From: Pseudomonas sp. RSB 5.4
GTDB taxonomy: Bacteria > Pseudomonadota > Gammaproteobacteria > Pseudomonadales > Pseudomonadaceae
Reading direction: 5' to 3'
Assembly: GCF_037126175.1 (NCBI RefSeq)
Contig: NZ_CP146986.1
Coordinates: forward strand, 558,001 to 622,000
DNA: 64,000 nucleotides
Both the position numbers and the translations under genes were made by a program. Below, piece by piece: positions 37,410 to 46,489 of this stretch (positions are counted from its first letter, which is position 1; the number at the start of each line of letters is the position of its first letter). The notes below the pieces were generated by a model. It did not search any database. It was not told the DNA's origin and saw nothing but the letters and a program-made list of their open reading frames with translations.

Positions 37410-38228
37410 ATGCAGATGAATCCCAACAAAGACACCCAGCTGTGCATGTCCCTGTCCGGGCGCCCCGGGAACTTCGGTCTGCGGTTTCATAACCATTTGT
37501 ATGAGCAGTTGGGCCTGAACTTCTATTACAAGGCGTTCAGCAGTCAGGATCTGCCGGGGGCCGTCGGCGGGATTCGTGCGCTGGGGATTCGCGGTTGCGG
37601 TGTGTCGATGCCGTTCAAAGAAGCGTGCATCGCGCTGGTCGATGAACTGGATGCGTCGGCGGCGGCGATCCAGTCGATCAACACCATCGTCAACACCAAC
37701 GGCCACCTCAAGGCCTACAACACCGACTACATCGCCATCGCGCAATTGCTGGAAACCCACGCGGTGCCGAAGGATTCGACGTTCGCCCTGCGCGGCAGCG
37801 GCGGCATGGCCAAAGCGGTGGCCAGTGCCTTGCGCGATGGTGGTTACAGGAATGGGTTGATCGTTGCGCGCAATGAGCGTGCCGGACGGGCGTTGGCGGA
37901 TTCGCTGGGCTATCGCTGGCAGGCGGAGCTGGGCGAAGAGCGGCCGCAGATGCTGATCAACGTCACCCCGGTGGGCATGGACGGCGGCCCGGAGGCCGGG
38001 CAACTGGCGTTCGAGCCTGAAGTGATCCAGGCTGCCGAGACCGTATTCGATGTGGTGGCGATTCCGTCGGAGACACCGCTGATCGTGCGGGGCCGGGCCG
38101 AGGGTAAAAAGGTCATCACCGGGCTTGAGGTCATTGCGATCCAGGCGCTGGAGCAGTTTGTGCTGTACACGGGCGTGCGGCCGAGTGAGGAGCAGTTTGC
38201 GGCGGCGGTGGCGTTTGCTCGCAGCTGA
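37410..38228 (+). CDS. Shikimate dehydrogenase-like oxidoreductase (AroE-like)
   Basis: A protein of 272 residues with the shikimate dehydrogenase fold. The substrate-binding start is LCMSLSGRPGNFGLRFHNHLYEQLG; the usual Ser-x-Ser that binds shikimate carboxylate in AroE is absent (GLRFHN instead of SLSPxxHN). The catalytic Lys and Asp remain in VSMPFKEACIA and YNTDYIA, and the NADP fold has RGSGGMAKAVASAL. It is therefore an AroE-like paralogue with probably different substrate preference. AGGAGAAG precedes the ATG at 37410. The normal AroE is expected elsewhere in the genome. Confidence 0.85.
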   Translation: MQMNPNKDTQLCMSLSGRPGNFGLRFHNHLYEQLGLNFYYKAFSSQDLPGAVGGIRALGIRGCGVSMPFKEACIALVDELDASAAAIQSINTIVNTNGHLKAYNTDYIAIAQLLETHAVPKDSTFALRGSGGMAKAVASALRDGGYRNGLIVARNERAGRALADSLGYRWQAELGEERPQMLINVTPVGMDGGPEAGQLAFEPEVIQAAETVFDVVAIPSETPLIVRGRAEGKKVITGLEVIAIQALEQFVLYTGVRPSEEQFAAAVAFARS

Positions 38229-38260
38229 TCATTGAGTTTTGCGCTCAGCCAGCGGGCCCC

Positions 38261-38325
38261 TTCGCGAGCAAGCCCGCTCCCACAGAGGAATGCATTTCAA
38301 TGTGGGAGCGGGCTTGCTCGCGAAG
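38261..38325. repeat. REP doublet, family I, arms outward, short spacer
   Basis: TTCGCGAGCAAGCCCGCTCC... and the inverted copy at 38301-38325, between the AroE-like and cupin genes. Confidence 0.9.
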
Positions 38326-38415
38326 ACTGCGACTCGGTTGTGAGTCGGGTTGCCTATACTGCGGCCTCAGCAAGCCAAGACTTGCCCCTCACAAAAACCT
38401 GATCGAGGCGCCACC

Positions 38416-38934
38416 ATGCATCCGCCCATCCTCAACCTGCACCAGGTCGAACTCGAACCCCTGCCCGAAGCCCTGGCCCCGGAAGGCGAAACCGCTGGCC
38501 GCTATCAACAACGCATGGCCCGCATCGGCCAGCATCTCGGCGCACAGAAGCTCGGTTATCGGCTCTATGCCCTGCCGCCGGGCATGCGCGGCAGTCCGTT
38601 TCACAGCCATCGGGTCAACGAAGAGATGTTCTACGTGGTAGCCGGGGAGGGCGAGGTGCGACTGGGGGCCGAGCGCTTTCCAATCCGCGCAGGCGACGTG
38701 ATTGCCTGCCCGCCGGGCGGCCCGGAAACCGCGCATCAGATCATCAATACCAGCGACGCGGAGCTGCGTTACCTCGCGGTCAGCACCCAGCAGCAACCGG
38801 ATATCTGTGAGTACCCGGACTCCAACAAATACGCGGTGATGGACAACTTCAAGGTTGATGCCGAGGGCAATACGTCAGGTTTTGTTGCCGTGGCGCGGCT
38901 GGCGGACGGGGTGGATTACTGGGAGGGTGAATAA
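38416..38934 (+). CDS. Cupin-domain protein
   Basis: A protein of 172 residues with a single conserved beta-barrel. Motif 1 gives metal ligands His63, His65 and Glu69 (GSPFHSHRVNEEMFYVVAGEGEVRLG), and motif 2 ends PPGGPETAHQIIN with His107. A C-terminal extension (EYPDSNKYAVMDNFKVDAEGN) is shared by a group of cupins of unknown role sometimes linked to sugar-phosphate or small-molecule binding. The ATG at 38416 follows CGCCACC and begins the protein; the frame is open upstream but lacks domain sequence. Single gene between REP doublets. Confidence 0.85.
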   Translation: MHPPILNLHQVELEPLPEALAPEGETAGRYQQRMARIGQHLGAQKLGYRLYALPPGMRGSPFHSHRVNEEMFYVVAGEGEVRLGAERFPIRAGDVIACPPGGPETAHQIINTSDAELRYLAVSTQQQPDICEYPDSNKYAVMDNFKVDAEGNTSGFVAVARLADGVDYWEGE

Positions 38935-38942
38935 ATAGACCC

Positions 38943-39030
38943 TGTGGGAGCGGGCTTGCTCGCGAATGCGGTGGGTCATTCACCGGGATGTGACTGACAC
39001 GGCCTCTTCGCGAGCAAGCCCGCTCCCACA
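38943..39030. repeat. REP doublet, family I, arms inward
   Basis: TGTGGGAGCGGGCTTGCTCG... and the inverted copy at 39006-39030, between convergent genes. Confidence 0.9.
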
Positions 39031-39045
39031 ATAGGATTGTGGTGA

Positions 39046-39690
39046 TTATTCGAGGCGCGCCAGACGCTCTTCCAGCGCTGCAATTCGCGCTTCCAGTTCT
39101 TCGATGCGCTCAACCGAAACACCGCCGCTAGAGCGTTCCCCAGGATTCTGTCGCGCCGCCAATATCGCCTCGATATCCGCCGGATCGCCCAGCGCATGGG
39201 TGTAGCGGTCTTCACGCTGACCGGCCTGACGCGGAATCAACACCGCCAGCCCGCGCGCGATCAGGCGTTCAAGCTGATGCACCACCTGCTCGGCATCTTC
39301 GAAGTCATGCATGCGGCCGCTGCGGGTCAGCAGCTCATTGACCGTTTGCGGGCCACGCAGGAACATCAAACCGGTGAGAATCACTTGGGCCGGCACCAGT
39401 TCCAGCGCCTTGTCGAGCTTGTGCTCCCAGCGATCGGCGCGACTGCCCATGACCAGTTTGGCGTAACCGTGGCTTTCCAGCGCCCGCAGGCTCTGGCCAA
39501 CCTGGCCTTGAGTCAGGTTCATCACCGGTTCACGGCTGGTTTTCTGATTGCAGGCCAGCACCAGTGCATTGAGGGTCAGCGGGTAGGTTTCCGGGCTGGT
39601 GGCCTGTTTTTCGATCAACGAACCCAGAATGCGGATTTCCGTGGCGTTGAGCCGTGGTTCGTCGGTAGTGGTTTCAAGTTCGGTGGTCAT
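39046..39690 (-). CDS. DUF480 / YceH family protein
   Basis: A protein of 214 residues with two winged-helix-like domains: [44 protein letters not shown] is the family signature, and [33 protein letters not shown] forms the second. A C-terminal coiled coil ([19 protein letters not shown]) probably mediates dimerisation. YceH proteins are conserved across proteobacteria without an established function; DNA binding is suggested by the fold. Normal length, single gene. Confidence 0.9.
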   Translation of the reverse strand: MTTELETTTDEPRLNATEIRILGSLIEKQATSPETYPLTLNALVLACNQKTSREPVMNLTQGQVGQSLRALESHGYAKLVMGSRADRWEHKLDKALELVPAQVILTGLMFLRGPQTVNELLTRSGRMHDFEDAEQVVHQLERLIARGLAVLIPRQAGQREDRYTHALGDPADIEAILAARQNPGERSSGGVSVERIEELEARIAALEERLARLE

Positions 39691-39815
39691 CGCGCGTTCC
39701 CTCTGCAGTCGAAGGCGCCTAGCCTAATCCTTGGCTAACAAAAGGCAAGCCGTGTGGTCATCAAGCATGGCTATAATCGCCTCCACGTTCCACCCAGCCA
39801 TCATACGAGACTGCC

Positions 39816-40325
39816 ATGACCATTTCCCTGTACGCCGCATCCGTCCCGGTTTTTCAACAAATGCTCAACGCCCTGAGCGATGTCCTGAAAAAGGCTGAGG
39901 CCCACGCCACCGAGAAAAACATCGACCCGAACGCCTTCCTGCAAGCACGCCTGTACCCGGACATGTTCCCGCTGGTGCATCAGGTGCAGATCGCCGTCGA
40001 CTTCGCTAAGGGCGTTACTTCGCGTCTGGCCGAAGTCGAAATCCCGAAATATGACGACACCGAAACCACCTTCGCCGAGCTGCAGGCGCTGATCGCCAAG
40101 GTCCTGGCTTACATCGGCGAGATCAAGCCAGAGCAGATCAACGGCAAGGAAGGCATCGAGATCGTGACCCGTCCGGGCACGCCGAAAGAGAAGCGCTTCA
40201 GCGGCCAGGCTTACTTGCTGAGCTACGGTCTGCCGCAGTTCTTCTTCCACGTGACCACTGCCTATGACCTGCTGCGTCATAACGGTGTTGAAGTGGGTAA
40301 ACGCGATTACATGGGCGCTTACTAA
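39816..40325 (+). CDS. DUF1993 family protein
   Basis: A soluble protein of 169 residues that is all-helical, matching DUF1993 (DinB-like four-helix bundle): SLYAASVPVFQQMLNALSDVLKKAEAHA, DPNAFLQARLYPDMFPLVHQVQIAVDFAKGVTSRLA and the C-terminal LLSYGLPQFFFHVTTAYDLLRHNGVEVGKRDYMG. Function unknown; the fold is shared with metal-dependent thiol S-transferases. A bidirectional terminator follows. Confidence 0.9.
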   Translation: MTISLYAASVPVFQQMLNALSDVLKKAEAHATEKNIDPNAFLQARLYPDMFPLVHQVQIAVDFAKGVTSRLAEVEIPKYDDTETTFAELQALIAKVLAYIGEIKPEQINGKEGIEIVTRPGTPKEKRFSGQAYLLSYGLPQFFFHVTTAYDLLRHNGVEVGKRDYMGAY

Positions 40326-40338
40326 AACACCCAGTTAC

Positions 40339-40385
40339 AAAAAAAGCCCGCCAAGGTTTAAGCCTTGGCGGGCTTTTGTTTTTTG
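40339..40385. terminator. Bidirectional Rho-independent terminator
   Basis: AAAAAAAGCCCGCCAAGG - TTTAAG - CCTTGGCGGGCTTTTGTTTT, between the convergent DUF1993 and sstT genes, with A- and T-runs on both sides. Confidence 0.93.
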
Positions 40386-40391
40386 TAGGGG

Positions 40392-41624
40392 TTATGCGGT
40401 GCGTTGGGCTTTCGCTTCTTCACCCAGGCAAGCAGCGGCGGTGAACAGCACATCGGTGGACGAATTCAGCGCAGTCTCCGCCGAGTCCTGCAACACGCCA
40501 ATGATGAAGCCCACCGCCACCACCTGCATGGCAATCTCGCTCGGAATGCCGAACAGGCTGCACGCCAGCGGAATCAGCAGCAGCGAACCGCCGGCCACGC
40601 CTGAGGCGCCACAGGCACAGATCGCCGCGACGACGCTGAGCAGGATCGCGGTCGGGATGTCTACGGCAATGCCTAGCGTGTGTACCGCCGCCAGGGTCAG
40701 CACGGTGATGGTGATCGCCGCGCCGGCCATGTTGATGGTCGCGCCCAGCGGGATCGACACCGAGTAGGTGTCTTCATGCAGGCCCAGACGCTTGCTCAGT
40801 TCCAGATTGACCGGAATATTCGCCGCCGAGCTGCGGGTGAAGAACGCGGTGATGCCGCTTTCGCGCAGGCACTTGAGGGTCAGCGGGTACGGGTTGCGAC
40901 GCAGTTTCCAGAACACGATCAGCGGGTTCATCACCAGCGCGACGAACAGCATGCAGCCCAGCAGTACGGCCAGCAGATGTGCGTAACCGATCAGCGCGCC
41001 GAAGCCCGAGGTGGCGAGAGTCGAGGCCACCAGACCGAAAATGCCCAGCGGCGCGAAACGAATCACTACGCGCACGATCAGCGTCACGCCGTTGGACAGG
41101 TCGCCGAGCACTTCGCGGGTGGTGTCACCGGCGTGGCGAATGGCAACGCCCATGCCGATCGCCCAGGCCAGAATGCCGATGAAGTTGGCATTCATCAGGG
41201 CGCTGACCGGATTGTCGACCACGCTCAACAGCAGACTTTGCAGCACCTCGGCGATGCCGCCTGGCGCGGTCACCGCGACATTGTCGGTGGACAGCACCAG
41301 ATGCGACGGAAAAGCCATGCTGGCGACAACCGCCACGACTGCGGCGGCGAAGGTGCCGAGCAGGTACAGGAACAGGATCGGTCGAATGTGCGTTTCCTGA
41401 CCGTGCTTGTGGTTGGCAATCGACGCCATCACCAGCACGAAGACCAGAATCGGCGCCACGGCTTTCAGCGCCGAGACAAACACTTTGCCGATGAACGCCG
41501 AACCTTTCGCCGCTTCCGGAGCGAACAGCGCCAAGGCAATACCGGCAATCAGGCCGATCAGGATCTGTGTGACCAGGCTGAGGTTTATCAGGCGTTGCAG
41601 GAGAGAAGGGGATGAAGCAGTCAT
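40392..41624 (-). CDS. sstT: Serine/threonine:sodium symporter
   Basis: A protein of 410 residues of the dicarboxylate/amino acid:cation symporter (DAACS) family, SstT branch. It takes up serine and threonine with sodium across the inner membrane. Eight membrane helices and two re-entrant loops are expected; the serine-rich hairpin 1 is [21 protein letters not shown] and the TM7 sodium motif is [19 protein letters not shown]. The substrate region [24 protein letters not shown] is typical of SstT. The start at 41624 has GAGAGAAGGG nearby on the sense strand. Confidence 0.93.
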   Translation of the reverse strand: MTASSPSLLQRLINLSLVTQILIGLIAGIALALFAPEAAKGSAFIGKVFVSALKAVAPILVFVLVMASIANHKHGQETHIRPILFLYLLGTFAAAVVAVVASMAFPSHLVLSTDNVAVTAPGGIAEVLQSLLLSVVDNPVSALMNANFIGILAWAIGMGVAIRHAGDTTREVLGDLSNGVTLIVRVVIRFAPLGIFGLVASTLATSGFGALIGYAHLLAVLLGCMLFVALVMNPLIVFWKLRRNPYPLTLKCLRESGITAFFTRSSAANIPVNLELSKRLGLHEDTYSVSIPLGATINMAGAAITITVLTLAAVHTLGIAVDIPTAILLSVVAAICACGASGVAGGSLLLIPLACSLFGIPSEIAMQVVAVGFIIGVLQDSAETALNSSTDVLFTAAACLGEEAKAQRTA

Positions 41625-41958
41625 GACGGCATCTCTGTTTTTATACGGTTCAGGGTTGCGTGAAACCGGTGATACATCGGGGGCAGGTCACCGGCATGCA
41701 ACGATAGGGCTGACGCGAAACCAACGCCACTAAACGGGGCGTTGATACGGGTGTACGTTTTTCGGGGCGCGGACTTTATCACAGCGCAGGCCTTATCCTT
41801 CAGACCTGTGACGATCTGCCACCGGATTGATCGGCAAGTCGGCAGGTTTGTGCAAGTCAGCACTGAAACACTCTGTTAAGATTCGCCATCCTCATTTTCA
41901 TAGTCTGCCAGCGGGCCTCTCGGTCATCGCTGGTGTCGTCGTTTTGCTGGAGTTGCTC
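41625..41958. other. Divergent promoter gap between sstT and an MFS gene
   Basis: About 330 bp without a gene or repeat. It must carry both promoters; a TTAAGATT -10-like sequence lies at 41876-41883, but no convincing -35 partner or operator was found. Confidence 0.5.
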
Positions 41959-43122
41959 ATGCTGTTGCCCATTCTTCTGTTGTCCGCCGCCGGCTTCACG
42001 GTGCTGACCACGGAATTCGTCATCGTCGGCCTGTTGCCGGCAATCGCCCGAGACCTGGCGGTGACCATTCCGCAGGCCGGTCTGCTGGTGACTTTATTCG
42101 CTTTCACCGTGGCGATGTTCGGTCCATTCTTGACCGCGTATTTCGCCCGTTTCGAGCGGCGCAAGCTATTCATCACCATTCTGATCATGTTCGGTCTGGC
42201 CAACACTGTTGCGGCGCTGGCGCCGAACATCTGGGTCATGGCGATCGCCCGGTTGATTCCGGCGCTGGGTCTACCGGTGTTCTGGGCCTTGGCCAGTGAG
42301 ACGGCGGTGGACATCGTCGGTCCGGATTACGCTGGCCGTGCGATTGCCAAGATTGGCTTCGGCATCGTTTGCGCGACGGTGTTCGGTATTCCGGTGGGCA
42401 CGTTGATTTCCGATGCATTCGGCTGGCGCAGCGCGTTCGCGATTCTGGCGGTCATCGCTTTCGCCAAGGCCTTGTTGCTGTTTGTGTACCTGCCGAAAAC
42501 CAGCCTGCACCAGCATCAGGTCAGCTTCGCCTCGCAGTTCAAGATCTTGCGCAACCCGCTGATGATCGGCCATGTTGTGTTGTCGATTCTGGTGTTCAGC
42601 GGCATGTTCACCGCCTACACCTATCTGGCCGACATTCTCGAACGGCTGGCCGGGTTCAACGGCACGGTGGTTGGCTGGTGCCTGATGGGCTTCGGTGCGG
42701 TTGGGCTGGTCGGCAACTCGCTGGGCGGTCGCGCGGTGGATCGTCATCCGTTGGGCGCCTCGGTGCTGTTCTGCGCGTTCATGATTGCCGGCATGGTGTC
42801 GCTGGTGCCGAACATTCACTCGACGGTGGGATTGGCGGTGGCCATGGGCATCTGGGGTATCACTCAGGCTGCGCTGTTCCTGGTCAGCCATGTGCGTCTG
42901 ATGAAAGCCGCGCCGCAGGCACCGGCGTTTGCCGCTTCGTTGAATATCGCCGGGGCCAATCTCGGGATCGGCCTGGGCGCGATGATCGGCGGTCGGGTGA
43001 TCGACAGTGCCGGCCTCGGCTTTCTGGGGTTCGCCGCTGCCGGCTTCATTCTGTTGTCGGTGTTCCTCGCCATGGTGTTGATGACGCTCAAGCCGCGTGA
43101 AGAGTGCGCGCAGGCTTCATAA
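41959..43122 (+). CDS. MFS transporter (AraJ / sugar-efflux type)
   Basis: A protein of 387 residues with 12 membrane segments. The opening LLPILLLSAAGFTVLTTEFVIVGLLPAIARDL and the TM4-5 part IARLIPALGLPVFWALASETAVDIVGPDYAGRA are typical of the DHA1 AraJ/YdhP/YbaL-like exporters. Substrate unknown. GGAG lies seven bases before the ATG at 41959. The last codons overlap the 3' end of the convergent nhaR gene by 6 bp. Confidence 0.87.
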   Translation: MLLPILLLSAAGFTVLTTEFVIVGLLPAIARDLAVTIPQAGLLVTLFAFTVAMFGPFLTAYFARFERRKLFITILIMFGLANTVAALAPNIWVMAIARLIPALGLPVFWALASETAVDIVGPDYAGRAIAKIGFGIVCATVFGIPVGTLISDAFGWRSAFAILAVIAFAKALLLFVYLPKTSLHQHQVSFASQFKILRNPLMIGHVVLSILVFSGMFTAYTYLADILERLAGFNGTVVGWCLMGFGAVGLVGNSLGGRAVDRHPLGASVLFCAFMIAGMVSLVPNIHSTVGLAVAMGIWGITQAALFLVSHVRLMKAAPQAPAFAASLNIAGANLGIGLGAMIGGRVIDSAGLGFLGFAAAGFILLSVFLAMVLMTLKPREECAQAS

Positions 43123-44016
43123 CGCCGTAAACAGCTCGCGTCGGGCACCTTCGGTAATCGCAACGATGCCGGGGTGCTTGACCTTGCGCTCCACCGAAAT
43201 GGCATAGAACGACTCGGTCACCGCGTCGGTCTGGCCAATCACTTCGACGCCGTACTGGCGTCTGACTTCATCGGCAATAACGCTCGGACCGATGAAAATC
43301 CCGCTGCCCGACTGGCCGAAGGCCTGCATCAGGGCGCTGTCATCGAACTCCCCGACGATTCGCGGCTGGATCTGCTGCTCGGCGAACCAGCGCTGCAAAC
43401 GGCTGCGCACCACGGTTTCCGCCCCGGGAATCAACAGCGGTGCGCCGTTGAGGTTGCGCGGAAAATCCTCCCCGTATTGCGCCGCAAGTTCTGCGGTGGC
43501 GAAGAAACTGATCCCGCATTCGCCAAGCTTCTGGCTGTAGCCCTTGATGTCGAGGTGCGACGGCATGGGGCTGTCGGAGATCACCAGATCCAGACGCTGG
43601 ATCGCCAGATCCGCCAGCAGGCGTTCGAGTTTGTCCTCGCGGCAGGTGATGCGCAGCGGCTCGTTCAGCTCCATGGTTGGTGCGATCAGGCGATAGACGA
43701 TGGATTTGGGCACCACATCCGCCACGCCGACGCGAAACAGGATCTGCTGTTCGTTGGGCTGGGCGCGCAGCATCAATTCCAGCTCGCCGCCCAGCTGGAA
43801 CATCTGCTCGGCGTAGGGCAGGGCCTGACGTCCGGCCTCAGTCAGCTCAAGCTGCCGGCCGACCCGTTGAAACAGTTCAATGCCGTAGGTTTGTTCGAGC
43901 AGCGAGATCTGCCCGCTTATGGTTTGCGGCGTCAGGTTGAGTTGCTCGCAGGCACGCACGATGCTGCCGGTCTTGGCGACCACCCAGAAGTAATGCAGTT
44001 GTCGGTAATTCAGCAT
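43117..44016 (-). CDS. nhaR: LysR-type transcriptional activator NhaR
   Basis: A protein of 299 residues. The winged-helix domain MLNYRQLHYFWVVAKTGSIVRACEQLNLTPQTISGQISLLEQTYG is close to E. coli NhaR, which activates the sodium/proton antiporter nhaA and other stress genes in response to sodium. The effector domain (ILFRVGVADVVPKSIVYRLIAP) is also of the NhaR type. No nhaA lies beside it here, so its target is elsewhere. The start at 44016 has GGGGGACG upstream, and a REP palindrome begins only 17 bp before the start codon, inside the leader. Confidence 0.9.
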   Translation of the reverse strand: MLNYRQLHYFWVVAKTGSIVRACEQLNLTPQTISGQISLLEQTYGIELFQRVGRQLELTEAGRQALPYAEQMFQLGGELELMLRAQPNEQQILFRVGVADVVPKSIVYRLIAPTMELNEPLRITCREDKLERLLADLAIQRLDLVISDSPMPSHLDIKGYSQKLGECGISFFATAELAAQYGEDFPRNLNGAPLLIPGAETVVRSRLQRWFAEQQIQPRIVGEFDDSALMQAFGQSGSGIFIGPSVIADEVRRQYGVEVIGQTDAVTESFYAISVERKVKHPGIVAITEGARRELFTAL

Positions 44017-44033
44017 CCGCCGCGTCCCCCTTT

Positions 44034-44109
44034 GTAGGAGCTGCCGCAGACTGCGATCTTTGATTTTTTCAAGCAAGATCAAAAGATCGCAGCCTTCGGC
44101 AGCTCCTAC
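44034..44109. repeat. REP palindrome, family II, in the nhaR leader
   Basis: GTAGGAGCTGCCGCAGACTG...GATCAAAAGATCGCAGCC, ending GGCAGCTCCTAC, a long hairpin directly before the nhaR start codon. Confidence 0.88.
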
Positions 44110-44245
44110 ACTAGTTGTCATGGTTCGTTAAAGCCGAAGTATAGCCGCTAAAAATACGAATTTTCCTGAAGTGTTTGTCTCCCTAGAATGCCCAGCCATC
44201 GACGGGCGGTCTGTGACCCTGTCTGTTCATTCGAAGGAAAGCCTC

Positions 44246-44488
44246 ATGAAATACACAATCCCTGCATTGATGTTTACGTCTTTACTGCTTATGGCCGGTT
44301 GCGATCAGGCCGAGAAAAGCGCTCAGCAATTGATGGGCAAGGCTGCCGAAAGCGCCAAACAGGCAATCGACGATACGCACAAGGCTGCTGAACAGGCGCT
44401 CAGTGACGCCACCGGCGGCCTGATCGAGAAAAAAGAAACACCGGAAAAAGATGCGGAAAAATCCGAATCTTCCTCCAAGACCATCTAA
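44246..44488 (+). CDS. Small lipoprotein with a charged helical body
   Basis: A protein of 80 residues. The lipobox is SLLLMAGC (Cys19). The mature part is a single Ala/Lys/Gln-rich amphipathic helix (AEKSAQQLMGKAAESAKQAIDDTHKAAEQALSDATGG), then a Lys/Glu tail. The heptad-like AA-K-AA pattern suggests a coiled coil at the membrane surface. GAAGGAAAG precedes the ATG. It lies 29 bp before the TerC-family gene and is probably cotranscribed with it. Function unknown. Confidence 0.78.
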   Translation: MKYTIPALMFTSLLLMAGCDQAEKSAQQLMGKAAESAKQAIDDTHKAAEQALSDATGGLIEKKETPEKDAEKSESSSKTI

Positions 44489-44517
44489 ACCGTCTTACAC
44501 AGAGTCAGGACTGACCC

Positions 44518-45267
44518 ATGGAATATCTGTTAGAACTCGCCGCCAGCCCCGCCGCCTGGGTTGCTTTGGCCACACTGGTGGTGATGGAGATCGTGCTCGG
44601 CATCGATAACCTGATCTTTATTTCGATCCTGACCAACAAACTGCCCGTTCAGCATCGGCAGAAGGCGCGTCGAATCGGTATCGGCATGGCGCTGATCCTG
44701 CGTCTGGCCCTGTTGAGCACCATCGCCTTCATCGTGCAGTTGACCGCCCCTGTGATCGAAATCATGGGTCAGGCGTTCTCCTGGAAGGACATGATCCTGA
44801 TTGCCGGTGGTCTGTTCCTGGTGTGGAAAGCCACGACCGAGATCCATCACAGCATGGACCCGGCGCCGGAAGACCCGAAAACCGCGACATCGACTGTGAC
44901 TCTGGGCTTCGCTGCCGCGATCGGTCAGATCCTGATGCTGGACATGGTGTTCTCGATCGACAGCATCATTACCGCGGTGGGCATGACTGAACACCTGCCG
45001 ATCATGGTAATCGCGGTGGTGGTGTCGGTGATGGTGATGCTGTTTGCGGCTGAGCCTCTGGCCAAATTCATCAACGACAACCCGACGGTGGTGATGCTGG
45101 CGCTGGGCTTCCTGATCATGATCGGCATGACGCTGATCGCCGAAGGCTTCGGCGCCCACGTACCGAAAGGTTATGTGTATGCGGCGATGGCGTTCTCGGC
45201 AGCGATTGAAGTGCTGAACATGATGTCGCGCCGGGCGAAGCAGAGGAAACTGGCTGAGCAGGCGTAA
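44518..45267 (+). CDS. TerC family membrane protein
   Basis: A protein of 249 residues with seven membrane segments. The two family motifs with acidic residues in the membrane are [24 protein letters not shown] and [18 protein letters not shown]. The DN and DS positions are the presumed metal-binding sites. TerC-family proteins are linked to export of manganese or other metals (MntP/Alx/TerC context) and to metal loading of secreted proteins. Only 29 bp separate it from the lipoprotein gene upstream, leaving no space for a yybP-ykoY type manganese riboswitch directly before it. Confidence 0.9.
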   Translation: MEYLLELAASPAAWVALATLVVMEIVLGIDNLIFISILTNKLPVQHRQKARRIGIGMALILRLALLSTIAFIVQLTAPVIEIMGQAFSWKDMILIAGGLFLVWKATTEIHHSMDPAPEDPKTATSTVTLGFAAAIGQILMLDMVFSIDSIITAVGMTEHLPIMVIAVVVSVMVMLFAAEPLAKFINDNPTVVMLALGFLIMIGMTLIAEGFGAHVPKGYVYAAMAFSAAIEVLNMMSRRAKQRKLAEQA

Positions 45268-45278
45268 TCGCTGACCAG

Positions 45279-45320
45279 TCAAAAGCCCCCTGAACCTTTG
45301 AGTTCAGGGGGCTTTTTTAT
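45279..45320. terminator. Bidirectional Rho-independent terminator
   Basis: AAAAGCCCCCTGAAC - CTTTGA - GTTCAGGGGGCTTTTTT, between the TerC-family gene and the convergent small membrane protein gene. Confidence 0.93.
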
Positions 45321-45326
45321 GGTTTT

Positions 45327-45494
45327 TCAGTGCGCGGTCGCGTGGCGTGCGTTGTGCTTTTGCGGTTTCTCGACCGCCACAGGCGGCAGCGGATGATGGT
45401 GGCGCCGGGCGATGCGCAGCACGCCCCACAACATGGCGGTGGCCACAGCCAGCCAGCCGGCAATCAGCATTACGATAGTCATGGTCAGGCTCAT
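45327..45494 (-). CDS. Small single-pass membrane protein
   Basis: A protein of 55 residues. Residues 1-23 form one membrane helix (MSLTMTIVMLIAGWLAVATAMLW), followed by a His/Arg/Pro-rich cytoplasmic tail (IARRHHHPLPPVAVEKPQKHNARHATAH). A strong AGGAGG lies seven bases before the ATG at 45494, and the shared terminator lies downstream, both of which support a real gene. The His-rich tail could bind metal, which would suit the TerC neighbour, but this is a guess. Confidence 0.7.
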   Translation of the reverse strand: MSLTMTIVMLIAGWLAVATAMLWGVLRIARRHHHPLPPVAVEKPQKHNARHATAH

Positions 45495-45725
45495 CAGTGC
45501 CTCCTCTTTGCCCTGCATCGGGCACCCACTTTTTCCATTTCAGTCTTTTTCACTGACAGTCTAGTCATTGGCGTGTTTCAAGCTATTGACCAAAGGTCGG
45601 TGGTGACCAATCACTTTGCTCTATGTAAGCACTGCATCTGCCGTTTAAGGCTATACCGCTGACCTGTGTCGACCTATGATCGGGGCTTTGCCGGAACAAG
45701 ATGACCGGCGTCTGAACAGAGAGCG

Positions 45726-46400
45726 ATGATGGGCCAGGTATTTTCTCGAATTCGTGCGGCATTGCTGGTAGCCGGATGCGCGGCGGTGTTGGCAGGGTGT
45801 GCGGGCAGTGTGGCACCGCAGGTCAAGCGCTTGCCGGAGCGGGTTGAGCTCAGTGGTACGTTTTATCGCGGCGAGGCTAATCAGAGCGGGCCGCAGGTGT
45901 TGGCGAGCCTGTTGTCGCAGCAGGGCATCGTGATCACCCCGGGTTTGCTGGAAAAGCCGCTGCATCTGCCGGGCGCCGAAGACAAGTTGCAACAGAACCT
46001 GCAGAGCCTCGCGCGTGAATACGGGATGGTCGTGTACCCGCTGGACAGCAACCTGCCTGCCTTGCTGACCCAGGTCGCGGCTGGCTATCCGGTGATGGTG
46101 CGTTTCAGCGAGGGCTCGGCCTTCTGGGCTGAACCGCGTTACGCAATCCTCTCCGGTTACGACCGACGCAAGCAGAAAGTACTATTGCGCGCCGGCATGA
46201 ACCATCGCGAATTGATGAGTTTCAGTTCCTTTGAGTCGGCGTTCGAGAAGTCGGGCGGCTGGGCGGTGCTGATCCAGAAACCGTCGCAGATTCCCGCCGA
46301 AGTCGACCGTCAACGCTGGCTCAAGGCTGCGGACGAGCTGGCGCAGGCAGGGCAGGAGCGTGAAGCTGCGCAAGCGAAAAAGGCGCTGGCAGCACATTAA
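45726..46400 (+). CDS. C39-peptidase-like lipoprotein lacking catalytic residues
   Basis: A protein of 224 residues. The signal peptide ends AAVLAGC (lipidated Cys25). Residues ~33-190 follow the bacteriocin-peptidase-like C39 fold: the strand LPERVELSGTFYRGEANQSGPQVLASLLSQQG, helix region, LLTQVAAGYPVMVRFSEGS and PRYAILSGYDRRKQKVLLRAGM. In active members the first motif has Cys before Gly-Pro and the later strand has a His; here they are Ser54 and Arg/Tyr, so hydrolysis is unlikely. The C-terminal helix resembles a TPR-like tail (LKAADELAQAGQEREAAQAKKALAAH). Start at 45726 or 45729. Confidence 0.82.
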   Translation: MMGQVFSRIRAALLVAGCAAVLAGCAGSVAPQVKRLPERVELSGTFYRGEANQSGPQVLASLLSQQGIVITPGLLEKPLHLPGAEDKLQQNLQSLAREYGMVVYPLDSNLPALLTQVAAGYPVMVRFSEGSAFWAEPRYAILSGYDRRKQKVLLRAGMNHRELMSFSSFESAFEKSGGWAVLIQKPSQIPAEVDRQRWLKAADELAQAGQEREAAQAKKALAAH

Positions 46401-46489
46401 ACTTCCGTTCGTCATCTGCCGGGCACCCTCACGCCCGGCACGCCTCTTAATGATAGAGCCCGAATTGGCGGGTGATTCAGGAGGCGAGC

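Noticed and set aside
44489..44517. Manganese (yybP-ykoY) riboswitch before the TerC-family gene
   Set aside because: Only 29 bp separate the two genes, too short for the riboswitch, and no such structure was noticed before the lipoprotein gene, where the REP palindrome lies.
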